Source: Leptospira ainazelensis
GTDB taxonomy: Bacteria > Spirochaetota > Leptospiria > Leptospirales > Leptospiraceae
Assembly: GCF_016918785.1 (NCBI RefSeq)
Contig: NZ_JAFFPT010000048.1
Span: 1-27,306, forward strand
Direction of reading: 5' to 3'
DNA length: 27,306 nt
Shown: positions 1 through 8,496 of the stretch, in pieces
Position numbering within the stretch: position 1 is the stretch's first letter
Layout: each line of letters opens with the position of its first letter
Notes under the pieces: model-generated
The model's database searches: none
The model's input: the letters and a program-made list of their open reading frames with translations, nothing else
What the model was told of the DNA's origin: nothing
Program-made: the position numbers and the translations under genes

Positions 1-128
1 ATTAATCTTTTGTTTATTCATTAACACAATCCCCACCAACTAAACCCCCCCCCCCACCCCCACGTGTTTTTTTTTTAAAATCAGTCGTAAAAACCCCCCC
101 CGGGGCCCCCCCCCCCCCCCCCCCCCCC
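1..128. other. Low-complexity poly-C/poly-T contig end, probable sequencing artefact
   Basis: The first 128 bases hold long homopolymer runs of C broken by a T run and a CCCCGGGG block. The composition is unlike anything else in the window. Ordinary sequence resumes near 129, just before the stop codon of the FecR gene at 151. Poly-C runs of this kind are typical of poor read ends or assembly edges. I treat the stretch as unreliable and read no biology into it. Confidence 0.65.
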
Positions 129-150
129 GAGACATTCAATTTATAGAGTA

Positions 151-858
151 TTATGATTTTGGAAAGTTTTCGAGAAGTTCCTTGTTTTTTAGTTTCTGAT
201 CTTTGAGCATCTGATAATTCTCAGCCTTGATCGTCTTGAAGGTTTGAATGATTTTCATCTTCTCTTTCATAAATTCCTTGAGAGGTTCGAGAAGCAACTC
301 CTTACCGTTCCAGGAAGCCTGTTCTCCCGCTTTTAGATCCAGTTCGCCTCCGGAAGAAGTATTGACGGCAACCGCGCCTTCGTTTACAAAAACGCCGTCC
401 GGAATCGAAGAATCTTCATTTTTTGGAGCCTTCTCTTTATCTTCGCTGATCACAAATTGAGTTCCGCGAACACCCGCGGTATAAGAAACCGAAGTGACTT
501 CCAGATCTTCCTTTTTATTCGATTTCTGAACATTGGCAAAAAGTTTGCCGGAAACCAGATTGACCTTGGTTTTATTTTTGGTCCCGTCGGAATAGAGTTC
601 CGAAATTTCAATCTTGGTAAAAGGAGCAAGCCGGATCACTGCGTTTGCACCCAATTGAAGGTCTGCTTTACCGTCTCCAGTTTCTACCTTCGCGCTCTTT
701 GTTAAAACTACATTCTTTTTGAGAGTTTCAGTCTTTCCTCCCAAAGTATAATGCACCTTACCGGTAACGAAGAGAGCGATTGCAACTTCTTCGTCGGCAA
801 AAACAATCTGTGGAAAAGTTAAAAAGATAGAGGTCAGGAGTAAAACGTTTCGGATCAT
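151..858 (-). CDS. Exported FecR-domain protein
   Basis: This 235-residue protein opens with a Sec-type signal peptide (Met-Ile-Arg-Asn, a hydrophobic core, and a likely cut after Val-Phe-Ala at residue 21). A FecR-like beta domain follows at about residues 30-180. Its hallmark segment S-Y-T-A-G-V-R-G-T-Q-F lies near residues 124-134 and matches the V-R-G-T-x-F core of FecR domains. The C-terminal 45 residues are Lys/Glu-rich and probably helical. FecR domains sense or transmit envelope signals, or act as periplasmic ligand-binding beta domains. With no N-terminal anti-sigma region or retained TM helix, this one is probably a periplasmic or envelope partner, not the anti-sigma factor itself. 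It is last in the sigma, FecR, HAMP series on this strand, 130 bp after the HAMP gene. The family call is firm and the role is inferred. Confidence 0.85.
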   Translation of the reverse strand: MIRNVLLLTSIFLTFPQIVFADEEVAIALFVTGKVHYTLGGKTETLKKNVVLTKSAKVETGDGKADLQLGANAVIRLAPFTKIEISELYSDGTKNKTKVNLVSGKLFANVQKSNKKEDLEVTSVSYTAGVRGTQFVISEDKEKAPKNEDSSIPDGVFVNEGAVAVNTSSGGELDLKAGEQASWNGKELLLEPLKEFMKEKMKIIQTFKTIKAENYQMLKDQKLKNKELLENFPKS

Positions 859-988
859 ACCGAGAAGGTTTACATAGGTTCGGGAAAAAATCTACAATTA
901 ATTTCCTAATGACTTCGAGGCTCCGGCAAAGAAGAACCCCGATTTGAAACATAAGTCCTAAGGCTTTCTTCGGTTCGAATAAAAAAAA

Positions 989-1528
989 TCAACCTTTCGA
1001 ATTGATTCTTTTTTCGATAACCTGGTTGAGAAGATCGGCGAGTTCTTGAAACTCATCCCCTTTTCGAATTTTGATCTTTTTGACGTTTTCGCCGTCTGCC
1101 AATCTTTTGAGGTGATTTTTGATATTGTAAACCGGACCGGCCATTTTATGAGAATAGATGACGGTAAAAATCGCGGTCATTCCTAAAAACAAACCGGACA
1201 AAAGAAGAATTCCATTCACTTGGATCGTAAACATATCGAGCCTATGATCGTAGTCCGGAAGAAAAACTTCCCTCTCGACGAATTTTTCTTTTTCCACACC
1301 GTTGAGTTCTTCAAAACCTTTTTGATACACTTTGACGGGATCGTTTCTCAAACGGAAAACCACGCCCTTGTCAAATTTGGTGTAATTCAACCAGTAGAGA
1401 AAACCGACCGTCAAAAGAAGTCCGAAGAGAATCAGTAAGGAATAATTCAGTAAGAATTTGAGTTGGAAGTCCCGGTCTATGAGGTAGTTACTAAAAATCC
1501 TTTTTTTACCGGGGTCATCTTGTGTCAT
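989..1528 (-). CDS. Two-TM membrane protein with C-terminal HAMP domain
   Basis: The protein has 179 residues. TM1 lies at about 24-47, an extracytoplasmic loop of about 57 residues follows, and TM2 lies at about 105-126. A HAMP-like linker then spans 127-175: K-M-A-G-P-V-Y-N-I, the D-G-E turn, and the second helix with G-D-E-F-Q-E-L-A-D-L-L-N. HAMP domains normally pass a conformational change to a kinase, cyclase or methyl-accepting output domain. Here nothing follows the HAMP, so it is a stand-alone sensor or adaptor. The ATG has GAGG 8 nt upstream. It sits between the membrane FecR regulator (60 bp upstream) and the exported FecR protein, which suggests it belongs to that signalling cluster. 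Its partner is unknown. Confidence 0.8.
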   Translation of the reverse strand: MTQDDPGKKRIFSNYLIDRDFQLKFLLNYSLLILFGLLLTVGFLYWLNYTKFDKGVVFRLRNDPVKVYQKGFEELNGVEKEKFVEREVFLPDYDHRLDMFTIQVNGILLLSGLFLGMTAIFTVIYSHKMAGPVYNIKNHLKRLADGENVKKIKIRKGDEFQELADLLNQVIEKRINSKG

Positions 1529-1588
1529 GCGGGGTCCTCGAGGACTAAATTTCCCGATTTACCCGCTCGATGTCAAAGAGAATTTCGT

Positions 1589-2659
1589 TTAATGGACTTG
1601 AATCACTTCGGATACGGACTCACGAGGAATCGTAATTTCCTTTTCCAGCGTTTGAACATACATCGCCTTTTCGTCCATGTCCACGATGACACCTTCGATC
1701 GTCTTTCCGTCTACGAGAACAAGCCGTTCCATTCTTTGAAACTCAGTCAAGAGATCTTGTTTGCTGGAATAGGCCTTGTTTTTGTCGCGTGGAATGCTTT
1801 CGATCGGCAATTTATCAAATTCGGTATTGAGAAGATCTTTTTCGGAATCTTTCAGACGGCTCCGAACAAAACCTTTTTGATTCACAAAGATCGCTTGGTT
1901 GGGTTCCAAAACTTGCTCCCCTTCCGGAGCGGTCTTTTGAGAATCCGCTCTCGCGCTCACGGCGACACGGCCTTCTAAAACTTGAATTTTAGTTCCATCT
2001 CCTGGGAGGTTTTGAAAGCTAAAACTCGTTCCGCGAACTTCGGCGCTGACCGTTTCCGAACGGATGATAAATTCTTCCTTTTTCAGATTCTTGTGAATGT
2101 GAGCGAGAAGTTCGCCTTTTTCCAGGTCGATTCCGATTTTGTAATGGGTCGAGAGATCGATTTTTGGAAAGGAAACCTGAGAATCGCCGAGGACGCGGAC
2201 GGCGATTCCCTCGGACACCTTGAGATTTAAGAATGCGGTCGGGCCCGTGATCACTTTCTGCCCTTCTTGAATCCGAACTCCGGGTTTGAGAAGAATTTTG
2301 TCTTTCGGATCGGAAGAAGTCAGATACGCTTCCCCTTCGACCTGTGAAATTTCAACTCCGCCCTTTTCGACGTTTAGCGGAGAATTATTTTTAAAAATAG
2401 AATAATATCCTAATGTGATTGCCATCAAAAAAATGGCCGCTGCAGAGAGAGAAATAACGATTTTATTTTTTGCAAAGTTGGAAAAGGAAACAACGTTCGA
2501 GGCCTGGGCGCGGGCATAGAGCGACTCAAAATCCGACTGTTTGGCTGAATATTCAACCCAAGAACTGCTCAAACTTTTGCCGAGCCATTCCACAGAAGGA
2601 CTAAGTTCGTTCTGCTTACCTTCCAGCAGAATTTCTTTTATCTTCTCTTCCCTTTCCAT
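1589..2659 (-). CDS. FecR-type transmembrane regulator, probable anti-sigma factor
   Basis: I take the ATG at 2659 as the start (356 residues), because GGAAG lies 8 nt upstream. A TTG at 2674 would add five residues. The N-terminal 60 residues are cytoplasmic and could bind sigma. A single TM helix spans about 66-87, followed by a periplasmic FecR domain at about 103-240 with the E-V-R-G-T-S-F signature. The last 45 residues (V-D-G-K-T-I-E-G-V-I onward) look like a small SH3/LSm-type beta barrel, a fold I infer only from the strand pattern. The gene starts 35 bp after the ECF sigma stop codon. That is the classical sigma/anti-sigma arrangement, so it probably holds the sigma factor until an envelope signal arrives. 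The N-terminal zinc motif (HxxxCxxC) of ZAS-type anti-sigmas is absent. Confidence 0.85.
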   Translation of the reverse strand: MEREEKIKEILLEGKQNELSPSVEWLGKSLSSSWVEYSAKQSDFESLYARAQASNVVSFSNFAKNKIVISLSAAAIFLMAITLGYYSIFKNNSPLNVEKGGVEISQVEGEAYLTSSDPKDKILLKPGVRIQEGQKVITGPTAFLNLKVSEGIAVRVLGDSQVSFPKIDLSTHYKIGIDLEKGELLAHIHKNLKKEEFIIRSETVSAEVRGTSFSFQNLPGDGTKIQVLEGRVAVSARADSQKTAPEGEQVLEPNQAIFVNQKGFVRSRLKDSEKDLLNTEFDKLPIESIPRDKNKAYSSKQDLLTEFQRMERLVLVDGKTIEGVIVDMDEKAMYVQTLEKEITIPRESVSEVIQVH

Positions 2660-2694
2660 TCCCGATGCTTCCAACTTTTTTTTATTTGATTCAA

Positions 2695-3231
<537 letters not shown>

Positions 3232-3346
3232 GATGGGAAACCCGATTTCAAGTAAATTCCTTTGCCGCTCCTGCCTTCTATCCTGAGTTAACAGAGGGAA
3301 TTCGGCTTTTTTTCAGAATTACGGTTTTTTTTCCAAATCAATCCGA

Positions 3347-4117
3347 TTATTTCCTTTGATTTAGATTCCAATCGTAGTCGAGATAATGGATTTCCGCAGA
3401 AGCTGGTATCGGAGGAAGTCCGGAATTTGCGTTGATGAAGGAGAGGAGATTCCCGTTTTTACGAGTAAAATCCGACTGGAACCACTGAAAGATCTTAGAA
3501 AGATAGAGAATCTTTGCAGACATATCGTATCGATTGAATTTTGAATCCGAGAGAAACTTCTTAGTCACTGAGTTCAATTGTTCTTCGAGTTTGGACGCTT
3601 GAAAAGATTCGTTGAGAATCGGCGGACAACCTTTGGACGCACAGTTGATTGCAAAATGAATTCTCGGCTCCTGAAAATCTTTCCTGAGCTTCTCATGTTC
3701 GATCCAATCCAAATTCTTCTTAGTTCCAAGAAGTGTAAAAAATTCTATTTTCCAAGGTCCGGAAAAAATGCCGCCGAGATCCTTGATACTTTTGAGGGGA
3801 TGGTGATCAAGAATCAATCGAATCGTAAACGCGTTATACGCATTGATCAGAAAGCTCAGTTTTTCGGAATTGGTAAAAGAAGAATATTCCTTTTCCTCAA
3901 CTGCGCTCAATGTTTGGAGATAAGAATCCAACGAGGTACGGTTTACCTTCCAAGCGGAATAATCCACAAGACCGTTCTGAACGTATTTTTTGAGTTCGTT
4001 TGAAAACTTCGAGTGGGTGTGATCAAAAGCGGACAATGGTCCGGTAAGGAGGGCGGAGATGAGAAAGGCAAGAAAAAAAAGATTCATTGAAAGAGAATGA
4101 TTTCGTCTATTGTGCAT
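3347..4117 (-). CDS. Exported DUF547-family protein
   Basis: I choose the ATG at 4117 (256 residues) because AGGA lies 8 nt upstream and it leads straight into a signal peptide. That peptide is a basic n-region, a hydrophobic core at about residues 12-27 and a cut after L-S-A at residue 30. The longer frame from 4219 adds 34 Lys/Arg-rich residues that look non-coding. The mature part is a DUF547 domain: L-S-F-L-I-N-A-Y-N-A-F-T-I-R, then I-H-F-A-I-N-C-A-S-K-G-C-P-P, both family hallmarks. DUF547 proteins are widespread exported or periplasmic proteins of unproven biochemistry, and the N-x-A-x-x-C pattern has prompted comparison to papain-like folds. It stands alone, 130 bp from the sigma gene. 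The family is well supported and the function unknown. Confidence 0.85.
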   Translation of the reverse strand: MHNRRNHSLSMNLFFLAFLISALLTGPLSAFDHTHSKFSNELKKYVQNGLVDYSAWKVNRTSLDSYLQTLSAVEEKEYSSFTNSEKLSFLINAYNAFTIRLILDHHPLKSIKDLGGIFSGPWKIEFFTLLGTKKNLDWIEHEKLRKDFQEPRIHFAINCASKGCPPILNESFQASKLEEQLNSVTKKFLSDSKFNRYDMSAKILYLSKIFQWFQSDFTRKNGNLLSFINANSGLPPIPASAEIHYLDYDWNLNQRK

Positions 4118-4277
4118 TTTTGCTTTCCTATTCTCCCTATTCTTACTCTTGGACTGAGTTAAGAATCCATTGGATCTTCTCTTTGAAAAAAAGTCAATGG
4201 AGGTTTTGAGAATCTTCAATCCTTCTCTTTCGCGTAAAAAAAGAAAAAGAGGATTGGAATCTGAAATTCTGAGAATT

Positions 4278-4811
4278 TTAGGAATACTGAATGCGATCCT
4301 TTGCGTAGATCGGATTCGGGTCGAAGATAAATTCTCGCGTAATCATGTTTGAGCCCAGATCGAGGGTCAGAATATTGCAGTAAAAGTCATGAAATGAGGG
4401 AGTTCCCACATTTAAAGTTTCACTGATAGATTCTCCAACCCCGATCTCTTCCAACCAAAGCATATAGTTGACGAGAAAACAACGGGAGACACCGTGAGCC
4501 GTTGCGTAGGAACTCAAAATCGCCCAAGTTCCAAAGTCCATTCTTACATTGATTCGAATAAGGGGGCCTTGATTTTTTTGATACATCGTTTTTCCGACTT
4601 CCGGATTGATCCTTCTTAACGAAAGAAGATACTTTCCATATCTTCTCATCAAAACCGGAATTTTCTTTCGAAGAAAGACCTTTTCGTCCGCATTCAATCT
4701 CTTCCAATATTCTTCAGGAATGAGAAAGGTCTCTACGTTTGTCTTCCCGTCTACTGCAAGGCGATCTTCTACTTTTTTCATCGGAGCAATCAAAATGTTT
4801 CCCATACACAA
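4278..4811 (-). CDS. DUF1564 family protein (Leptospira-type)
   Basis: The protein has 177 residues if it starts at the TTG (4811), which has AAGGA 6 nt upstream; ATG at 4805 would remove two residues. The domain layout fits DUF1564, a paralogous family I know only from Leptospira. It shows L-I-P-E-E-Y-W-K-R-L, a basic L-R-K-K-I-P-V-L-M-R-R-Y-G-K-Y-L segment, then R-I-N-V-R-M-D-F-G-T-W and H-G-V-S-R-C-F-L-V. The basic helices and the last segment recall ribbon-helix-helix or other small DNA-binding folds, but this is only an impression. No signal peptide or TM helix is seen. It lies between unrelated genes with no close partner. Confidence 0.8.
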   Translation of the reverse strand: MCMGNILIAPMKKVEDRLAVDGKTNVETFLIPEEYWKRLNADEKVFLRKKIPVLMRRYGKYLLSLRRINPEVGKTMYQKNQGPLIRINVRMDFGTWAILSSYATAHGVSRCFLVNYMLWLEEIGVGESISETLNVGTPSFHDFYCNILTLDLGSNMITREFIFDPNPIYAKDRIQYS

Positions 4812-5118
4812 GACGGTTCCTTAGATCGCTTTCGGCAGCGGATTTCAGAATTTAAAATTCTTTTTTTTTGAAAATTTTTTTGCTCCGTTTTACCTGAGAA
4901 TCCAACAAATCAATTTTTTACATTCTATTTTCCTTACTTTTTGTTCTTAGCTTTGCGACCGACCCACAAGACCGCTTTGGATTTTCAAAGCTCACAAAAA
5001 GTCGACGTCTTACGAAACAAATTCTTCTTTTGGAAAGAATGGAACGGAAGCCTGACTTCTCTTTTTTTATAAGAATAAAAATGCAAGCCGCTTGTTATTC
5101 GAATCGAGGTTTTTTCTC
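4812..5118. other. AT-rich intergenic region between divergent genes
   Basis: This stretch of about 300 bp holds poly-T/poly-A runs and no credible ORF. It should carry promoters for both divergent genes. A TATAAG box at 5068-5073 is the only clear promoter-like element I see, and no good -35 accompanies it. Confidence 0.4.
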
Positions 5119-5673
5119 ATGACGATCGTTTATAATGGAACTGGCGGAGCGTTAGGAATTTTCGCCATACTGATCTCTATCATTTTGAGCTTTTTCGATG
5201 TAACCTGGAATCCTTGGGGCTTATTGATTTTCTGTTCCATACTCGCTCTTGTAGGAGGAATCTTAGAAGTGACTCTGGACGAAAAAAACCGCCCACGTTA
5301 TTTTTTTTTGATCCCGGCTTGGCTCGTCGGATTCTGCGGGGTCGGACTTGTAGTTCGGGAGAGGAACGAACTTTGGGGAAACGCGATCTTTGTAGGAATT
5401 TTGATTCCACTTTCATTCTGGATTCGATCAGAATCAAAAAGGCCCGGCGGCAAATGGGTGTTCGGTTTTTTGAGCAGCCTGATCCTGATCGCGACGATTC
5501 AAGTTTTGATGCAAGGGGAACACGGACCGACTCCTTCGGTGGGAAGTCATATCGCAAACGGAATCGGAATCTTTCTTTTCGTATTTTCCCTATTCAAAAT
5601 TTGGTATGCGCGTAGAAAAGAACAAGACTCGCGTCTTCCTAAAACCGGAATTGATTCTAAAAATCGGAACTAA
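5119..5673 (+). CDS. Multi-pass membrane protein, function unknown
   Basis: I take the ATG at 5119 (184 residues) because GAGG lies 9 nt upstream; a TTG at 5092 would add nine residues. The protein is mostly hydrophobic, with about five predicted TM helices: L-G-I-F-A-I-L-I-S-I, L-L-I-F-C-S-I-L-A-L-V-G, F-L-I-P-A-W-L-V-G-F-C-G-V, F-L-S-S-L-I-L-I-A-T-I, and G-I-G-I-F-L-F-V-F-S-L-F. The cytoplasmic C-terminal tail is Lys/Arg-rich. I recognise no family signature. The upstream region (4812-5118) is AT-rich and separates it from the divergent DUF1564 gene. A small exported protein follows 50 bp downstream and may be cotranscribed. Confidence 0.7.
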   Translation: MTIVYNGTGGALGIFAILISIILSFFDVTWNPWGLLIFCSILALVGGILEVTLDEKNRPRYFFLIPAWLVGFCGVGLVVRERNELWGNAIFVGILIPLSFWIRSESKRPGGKWVFGFLSSLILIATIQVLMQGEHGPTPSVGSHIANGIGIFLFVFSLFKIWYARRKEQDSRLPKTGIDSKNRN

Positions 5674-5723
5674 AGAAAATTTCTCTCTCTGGTTGAAACG
5701 AATTCTTTCGATACAAATCTTAG

Positions 5724-6098
5724 ATGTCCTCCGCTTTCAAAAACGATCGCAAAGTTCGAGATAAAATATTTCCTTCCGGAAATTCAATCTGGATCGGAAA
5801 ATTTTGTCTTCTCGGACTGTTTAGTTTCGGCCTTTTGTTTGACTCCTCTGTTCCAATCTTTTCTCAAAACGAAACCGATCAAAAATCTCGGGAGCAACCG
5901 GAATCGAAACCGCTCCTTCGGGTTTTTCCTTCTTTTAGAAAGGAAGAATGTGATTGGGCAATTCGCTGGGATATTTGTTTGAATTGTTTAAAAATCGGGA
6001 GAAGATACGCTCAGAAGATCCATTTCTATCCATCCGGACCTTATCGAGAACATGGATGTTATTCAGAAGAGGAAGGTTTTTTTCTTTTAGAAGATTAA
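5724..6098 (+). CDS. Small exported Cys-containing protein, hypothetical
   Basis: The ORF gives 124 residues. The basic N-terminus is followed by a hydrophobic segment at about residues 22-41 and a plausible signal-peptidase site near I-F-S-Q. The mature part carries four Cys (E-E-C-D-W, D-I-C-L-N-C-L-K, H-G-C-Y-S) that could form two disulfides after export. I know of no family with this pattern. The ATG has no recognisable Shine-Dalgarno, so the start is uncertain. The gene lies 50 bp after the membrane protein on the same strand, and a candidate terminator follows at 6134-6169. Coding status is likely but not certain. Confidence 0.5.
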   Translation: MSSAFKNDRKVRDKIFPSGNSIWIGKFCLLGLFSFGLLFDSSVPIFSQNETDQKSREQPESKPLLRVFPSFRKEECDWAIRWDICLNCLKIGRRYAQKIHFYPSGPYREHGCYSEEEGFFLLED

Positions 6099-6133
6099 GG
6101 CCGAAAGAAGACGGCGAAAAAGTGGAGACAACC

Positions 6134-6169
6134 AAAAGCAGAGAAGAAAAATTTCTCCCCCGCTTTTTT
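6134..6169. terminator. Candidate bidirectional intrinsic terminator between convergent genes
   Basis: An outer stem AAAAGC/GCTTTT (6134-6139 with 6162-6167) and an inner stem GAGAA/TTCTC (6141-6145 with 6153-6157) form a hairpin ending in TTTTTT at 6164-6169. It lies between the plus-strand gene ending at 6098 and the minus-strand lipoprotein gene ending at 6183, so it could serve both. The internal loop makes it moderate in strength. Confidence 0.5.
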
Positions 6170-6182
6170 GATAGGAAAAATC

Positions 6183-6464
6183 TTATTTCTTACAAGCCTG
6201 AATCGCAGGAATACTTTTCGCGGACTTGAGACAAGTCAGATCAAATTTTCCAGACATACACTCTTTTTGCAAAACAGGAACTAATGTCGCTTTCATAGTC
6301 GCAATGTTTGCAGTGTCATCTGCTTTTTGACCTGCCGTCAGGTTGGTTAACATTTCTTCAACGATAGGAGCGCATTCTTCCGCAGAATGTTTTGGTCCAC
6401 CGCACATAACAGTCAAAGATAGAACTGCTACTGCGCTTAGGGTAATCATGAGAACTTTTTTCAT
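6183..6464 (-). CDS. Small lipoprotein, TIGR04454-like Leptospira family
   Basis: The protein has 93 residues. A lipoprotein signal peptide (M-K-K, hydrophobic core) ends at V-M-C-G-G with Cys21. The box is loose by E. coli rules but acceptable for spirochaetes, where the -1 position is relaxed. The mature part is short, probably helical, and carries conserved-looking Cys residues (E-E-C-A-P, K-E-C-M-S, L-T-C-L-K, A-C-K-K). The size and Cys pattern resemble the small helical Leptospira lipoproteins catalogued as TIGR04454; this is recall, not a search. The start codon overlaps the stop of the glycosidase gene (ATGA), with GAGGAAGA just upstream, which indicates translational coupling in one operon. 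The function is unknown. Confidence 0.8.
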   Translation of the reverse strand: MKKVLMITLSAVAVLSLTVMCGGPKHSAEECAPIVEEMLTNLTAGQKADDTANIATMKATLVPVLQKECMSGKFDLTCLKSAKSIPAIQACKK

Positions 6465-8425
6465 CTAATCTTCCTCTTTTGAGTATTCGGAACCACTTTA
6501 GTCCGATCTTGTTCCCTGAAAAGTGATTTTTTCGACGGTAAAATAGTTATTCCGTAATGTAAAATTCCCTTTTCCCCTTTGAACTTTAGAGTTCTGGCAC
6601 GGGCGTCATACTGATACGAACCGGCATTCACCAGAACTTCAAACCCATTCTTATAGTGAATCTCCGGAATGAAAATTTCAGTTTCCGGAAATAATTCTCC
6701 TTCTTGGCGAAAGGAGAATTTGAAAAGAGACCGTTCCATATCAAAGGACAAGGCCACGGGCAAACCCTTGGTCCGAACCGGATACGGTCTACTAAACGCC
6801 CTCACCGCCCGCCCCCCGTCTTCGTCGTAAGCAACGGGAGTATCCAAAGAATAGATCGAAAGATCTTCCTCGTTCCAGCGGTCTCCCAAACTGTGAGTGT
6901 GGTCCGGAGTATAATTCCAGAGCGCAAGGTTTACGAAATTTTTTTCGATCGCCTTCATGATTCGATCCAAGGCTTTTTCCAAAACACCATAGTCTTTTTT
7001 GAGATACGCGACTCTTTGATTCAAATCCATCGGGAGCCCCGTTTCTCCGATTACGGTCGGGCAATTCCCCATATTTTTTTCAGACATCTCGCGAATCATT
7101 CGAATCGTTTCTTCGTAAGCCTTATCGATATTCTCCTTTCCAAAAACCGGCTTTGCTTTAAAGACATGAACTCCGAACCAAGGAAAATAACGTTTGAGCA
7201 TAAGAACGGAAACGTCATACCAGTGAGTCGCGTTTACGACGGAACCGTGATTCTTTTTAGGTGTTTCCTTCCATTCCAATTCGAGTTTGGAAGGATCGCT
7301 TTCTATAAAAATATGAAATCTGCTTTCTACTTTCTGCACTCTTTCTTTGAACTTCTTGATAAAGGGTTGCATAAAGTCCGAATAGAATTCGTATTTTCTT
7401 CCATTCTTCTTGTAGAAATATTCCGGTTTGAGAAGCATCGGGGCTCCATTCGGATCGTAATCCCAGACTCCGTGATTTCTCCAAACGCACTGTTGTCCCC
7501 GTTTCCAAAGAGGAACTCCACCCGCGTTCAAACGGACCTTTCCCCAAGGAAGACTCCAGAACCCAAGCATGTAGGCCTGCTCCGCAGAAACGGCGCGACC
7601 TTCCGATAGATACATTTCTTTGAACGGAGGAGTTTTGATCACCTTTCCAAAACCGAAGGCCTCGAATTCACCAAGATTCTTCTTTCCGATCCATCCGGGA
7701 GAAGGCTCGTTCAAAGAATCGAAACCGACTACGTGTTTGTATTTTTTTAGTTTTTTTACGATCTTGAGAACGGATTCGATATAGTGATCTTGTAAAAAAT
7801 CCTGAACGTTTTTTCCGCCGATCTTCGTATCCGGCGCGAATTCTTTTCCTCCGAAGAATAAAGAAAACATCGTTCCACAAGCATACTTCTGATAATTGAG
7901 AGGCCAGGACATTCTTCTATAATTTCTTCCCTGGTGATGATGTACGATCGCCGTTTCGGAATCCCGGATTTTCCCGATGTCCATTCCCACCTCTTCCAAA
8001 GTCCATCCGGGCGCTCCGTCTCCTCCGGTAAAACGAGACCAAACGTCCTGGTGAGGATCGATAAAAAGATAGAGCCCTTTTTGCCCCGCGAGCGCGACCA
8101 TTCTTTCTATGTAATCGATGTATTCCGTATCATACTTTCCCGGACCCTTATGTTCGATCGCTTCCCAAGTAATGATAAATCTTAAAAAATTGAATCCCCA
8201 TTTTCGAAGCCGATCGAAATGTTCCGCGGCCTGGCTTTCTTCCAAAGGCCTTCCCACAAAGGAGACGTTTCTATGATTGTAGAATGTAAGAGTCTGATCG
8301 AAGTGTGTGGTTCCATCGGGTTTGGCGGGGACTTTCGCAGATCCGGAAAGATTGACTCCTCTCAACTGATAGATCGTCCCGTCTTTCCCGGCGAAATGTC
8401 CGTTCTTTACAAATAATTCTTCCAT
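6461..8425 (-). CDS. GH5 glycoside hydrolase, glucosylceramidase/steryl-glucosidase-like (GH5_12 type)
   Basis: The protein has 654 residues and a TIM-barrel glycosidase layout. The segment D-P-H-Q-D-V-W-S-R-F-T-G-G (about 123-135) with G-A-P-G-W-T is characteristic of the endoglycoceramidase-related GH5_12 group, whose fungal members cleave glucosylceramide or steryl glucosides. The acid/base Glu is E240 in D-S-L-N-E-P, and the nucleophile is E461 in V-I-G-E-T-G. A C-terminal beta-sandwich spans about 560-640. There is no signal peptide, so the enzyme is cytoplasmic or leaves by another route. The ATG has AGGA 7 nt upstream. It lies 71 bp after the patatin-like phospholipase gene and overlaps the small lipoprotein gene, suggesting a glycolipid/phospholipid-degrading operon. 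The fold and catalytic residues are firm; the substrate is inferred from the motif. Confidence 0.85.
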   Translation of the reverse strand: MEELFVKNGHFAGKDGTIYQLRGVNLSGSAKVPAKPDGTTHFDQTLTFYNHRNVSFVGRPLEESQAAEHFDRLRKWGFNFLRFIITWEAIEHKGPGKYDTEYIDYIERMVALAGQKGLYLFIDPHQDVWSRFTGGDGAPGWTLEEVGMDIGKIRDSETAIVHHHQGRNYRRMSWPLNYQKYACGTMFSLFFGGKEFAPDTKIGGKNVQDFLQDHYIESVLKIVKKLKKYKHVVGFDSLNEPSPGWIGKKNLGEFEAFGFGKVIKTPPFKEMYLSEGRAVSAEQAYMLGFWSLPWGKVRLNAGGVPLWKRGQQCVWRNHGVWDYDPNGAPMLLKPEYFYKKNGRKYEFYSDFMQPFIKKFKERVQKVESRFHIFIESDPSKLELEWKETPKKNHGSVVNATHWYDVSVLMLKRYFPWFGVHVFKAKPVFGKENIDKAYEETIRMIREMSEKNMGNCPTVIGETGLPMDLNQRVAYLKKDYGVLEKALDRIMKAIEKNFVNLALWNYTPDHTHSLGDRWNEEDLSIYSLDTPVAYDEDGGRAVRAFSRPYPVRTKGLPVALSFDMERSLFKFSFRQEGELFPETEIFIPEIHYKNGFEVLVNAGSYQYDARARTLKFKGEKGILHYGITILPSKKSLFREQDRTKVVPNTQKRKIR

Positions 8426-8496
8426 ATATATTTCCTGAATTGAATTCTTCTTATATCTTTTTCAACAACGCAAACGACGAGTCGGTGATCGCCGTT

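Noticed and set aside
6704..7609. A 301-codon open frame on the plus strand
   Set aside because: It lies wholly inside the GH5 glycosidase gene on the opposite strand, has no ribosome binding site and no recognisable motif, while the opposite frame has catalytic residues.
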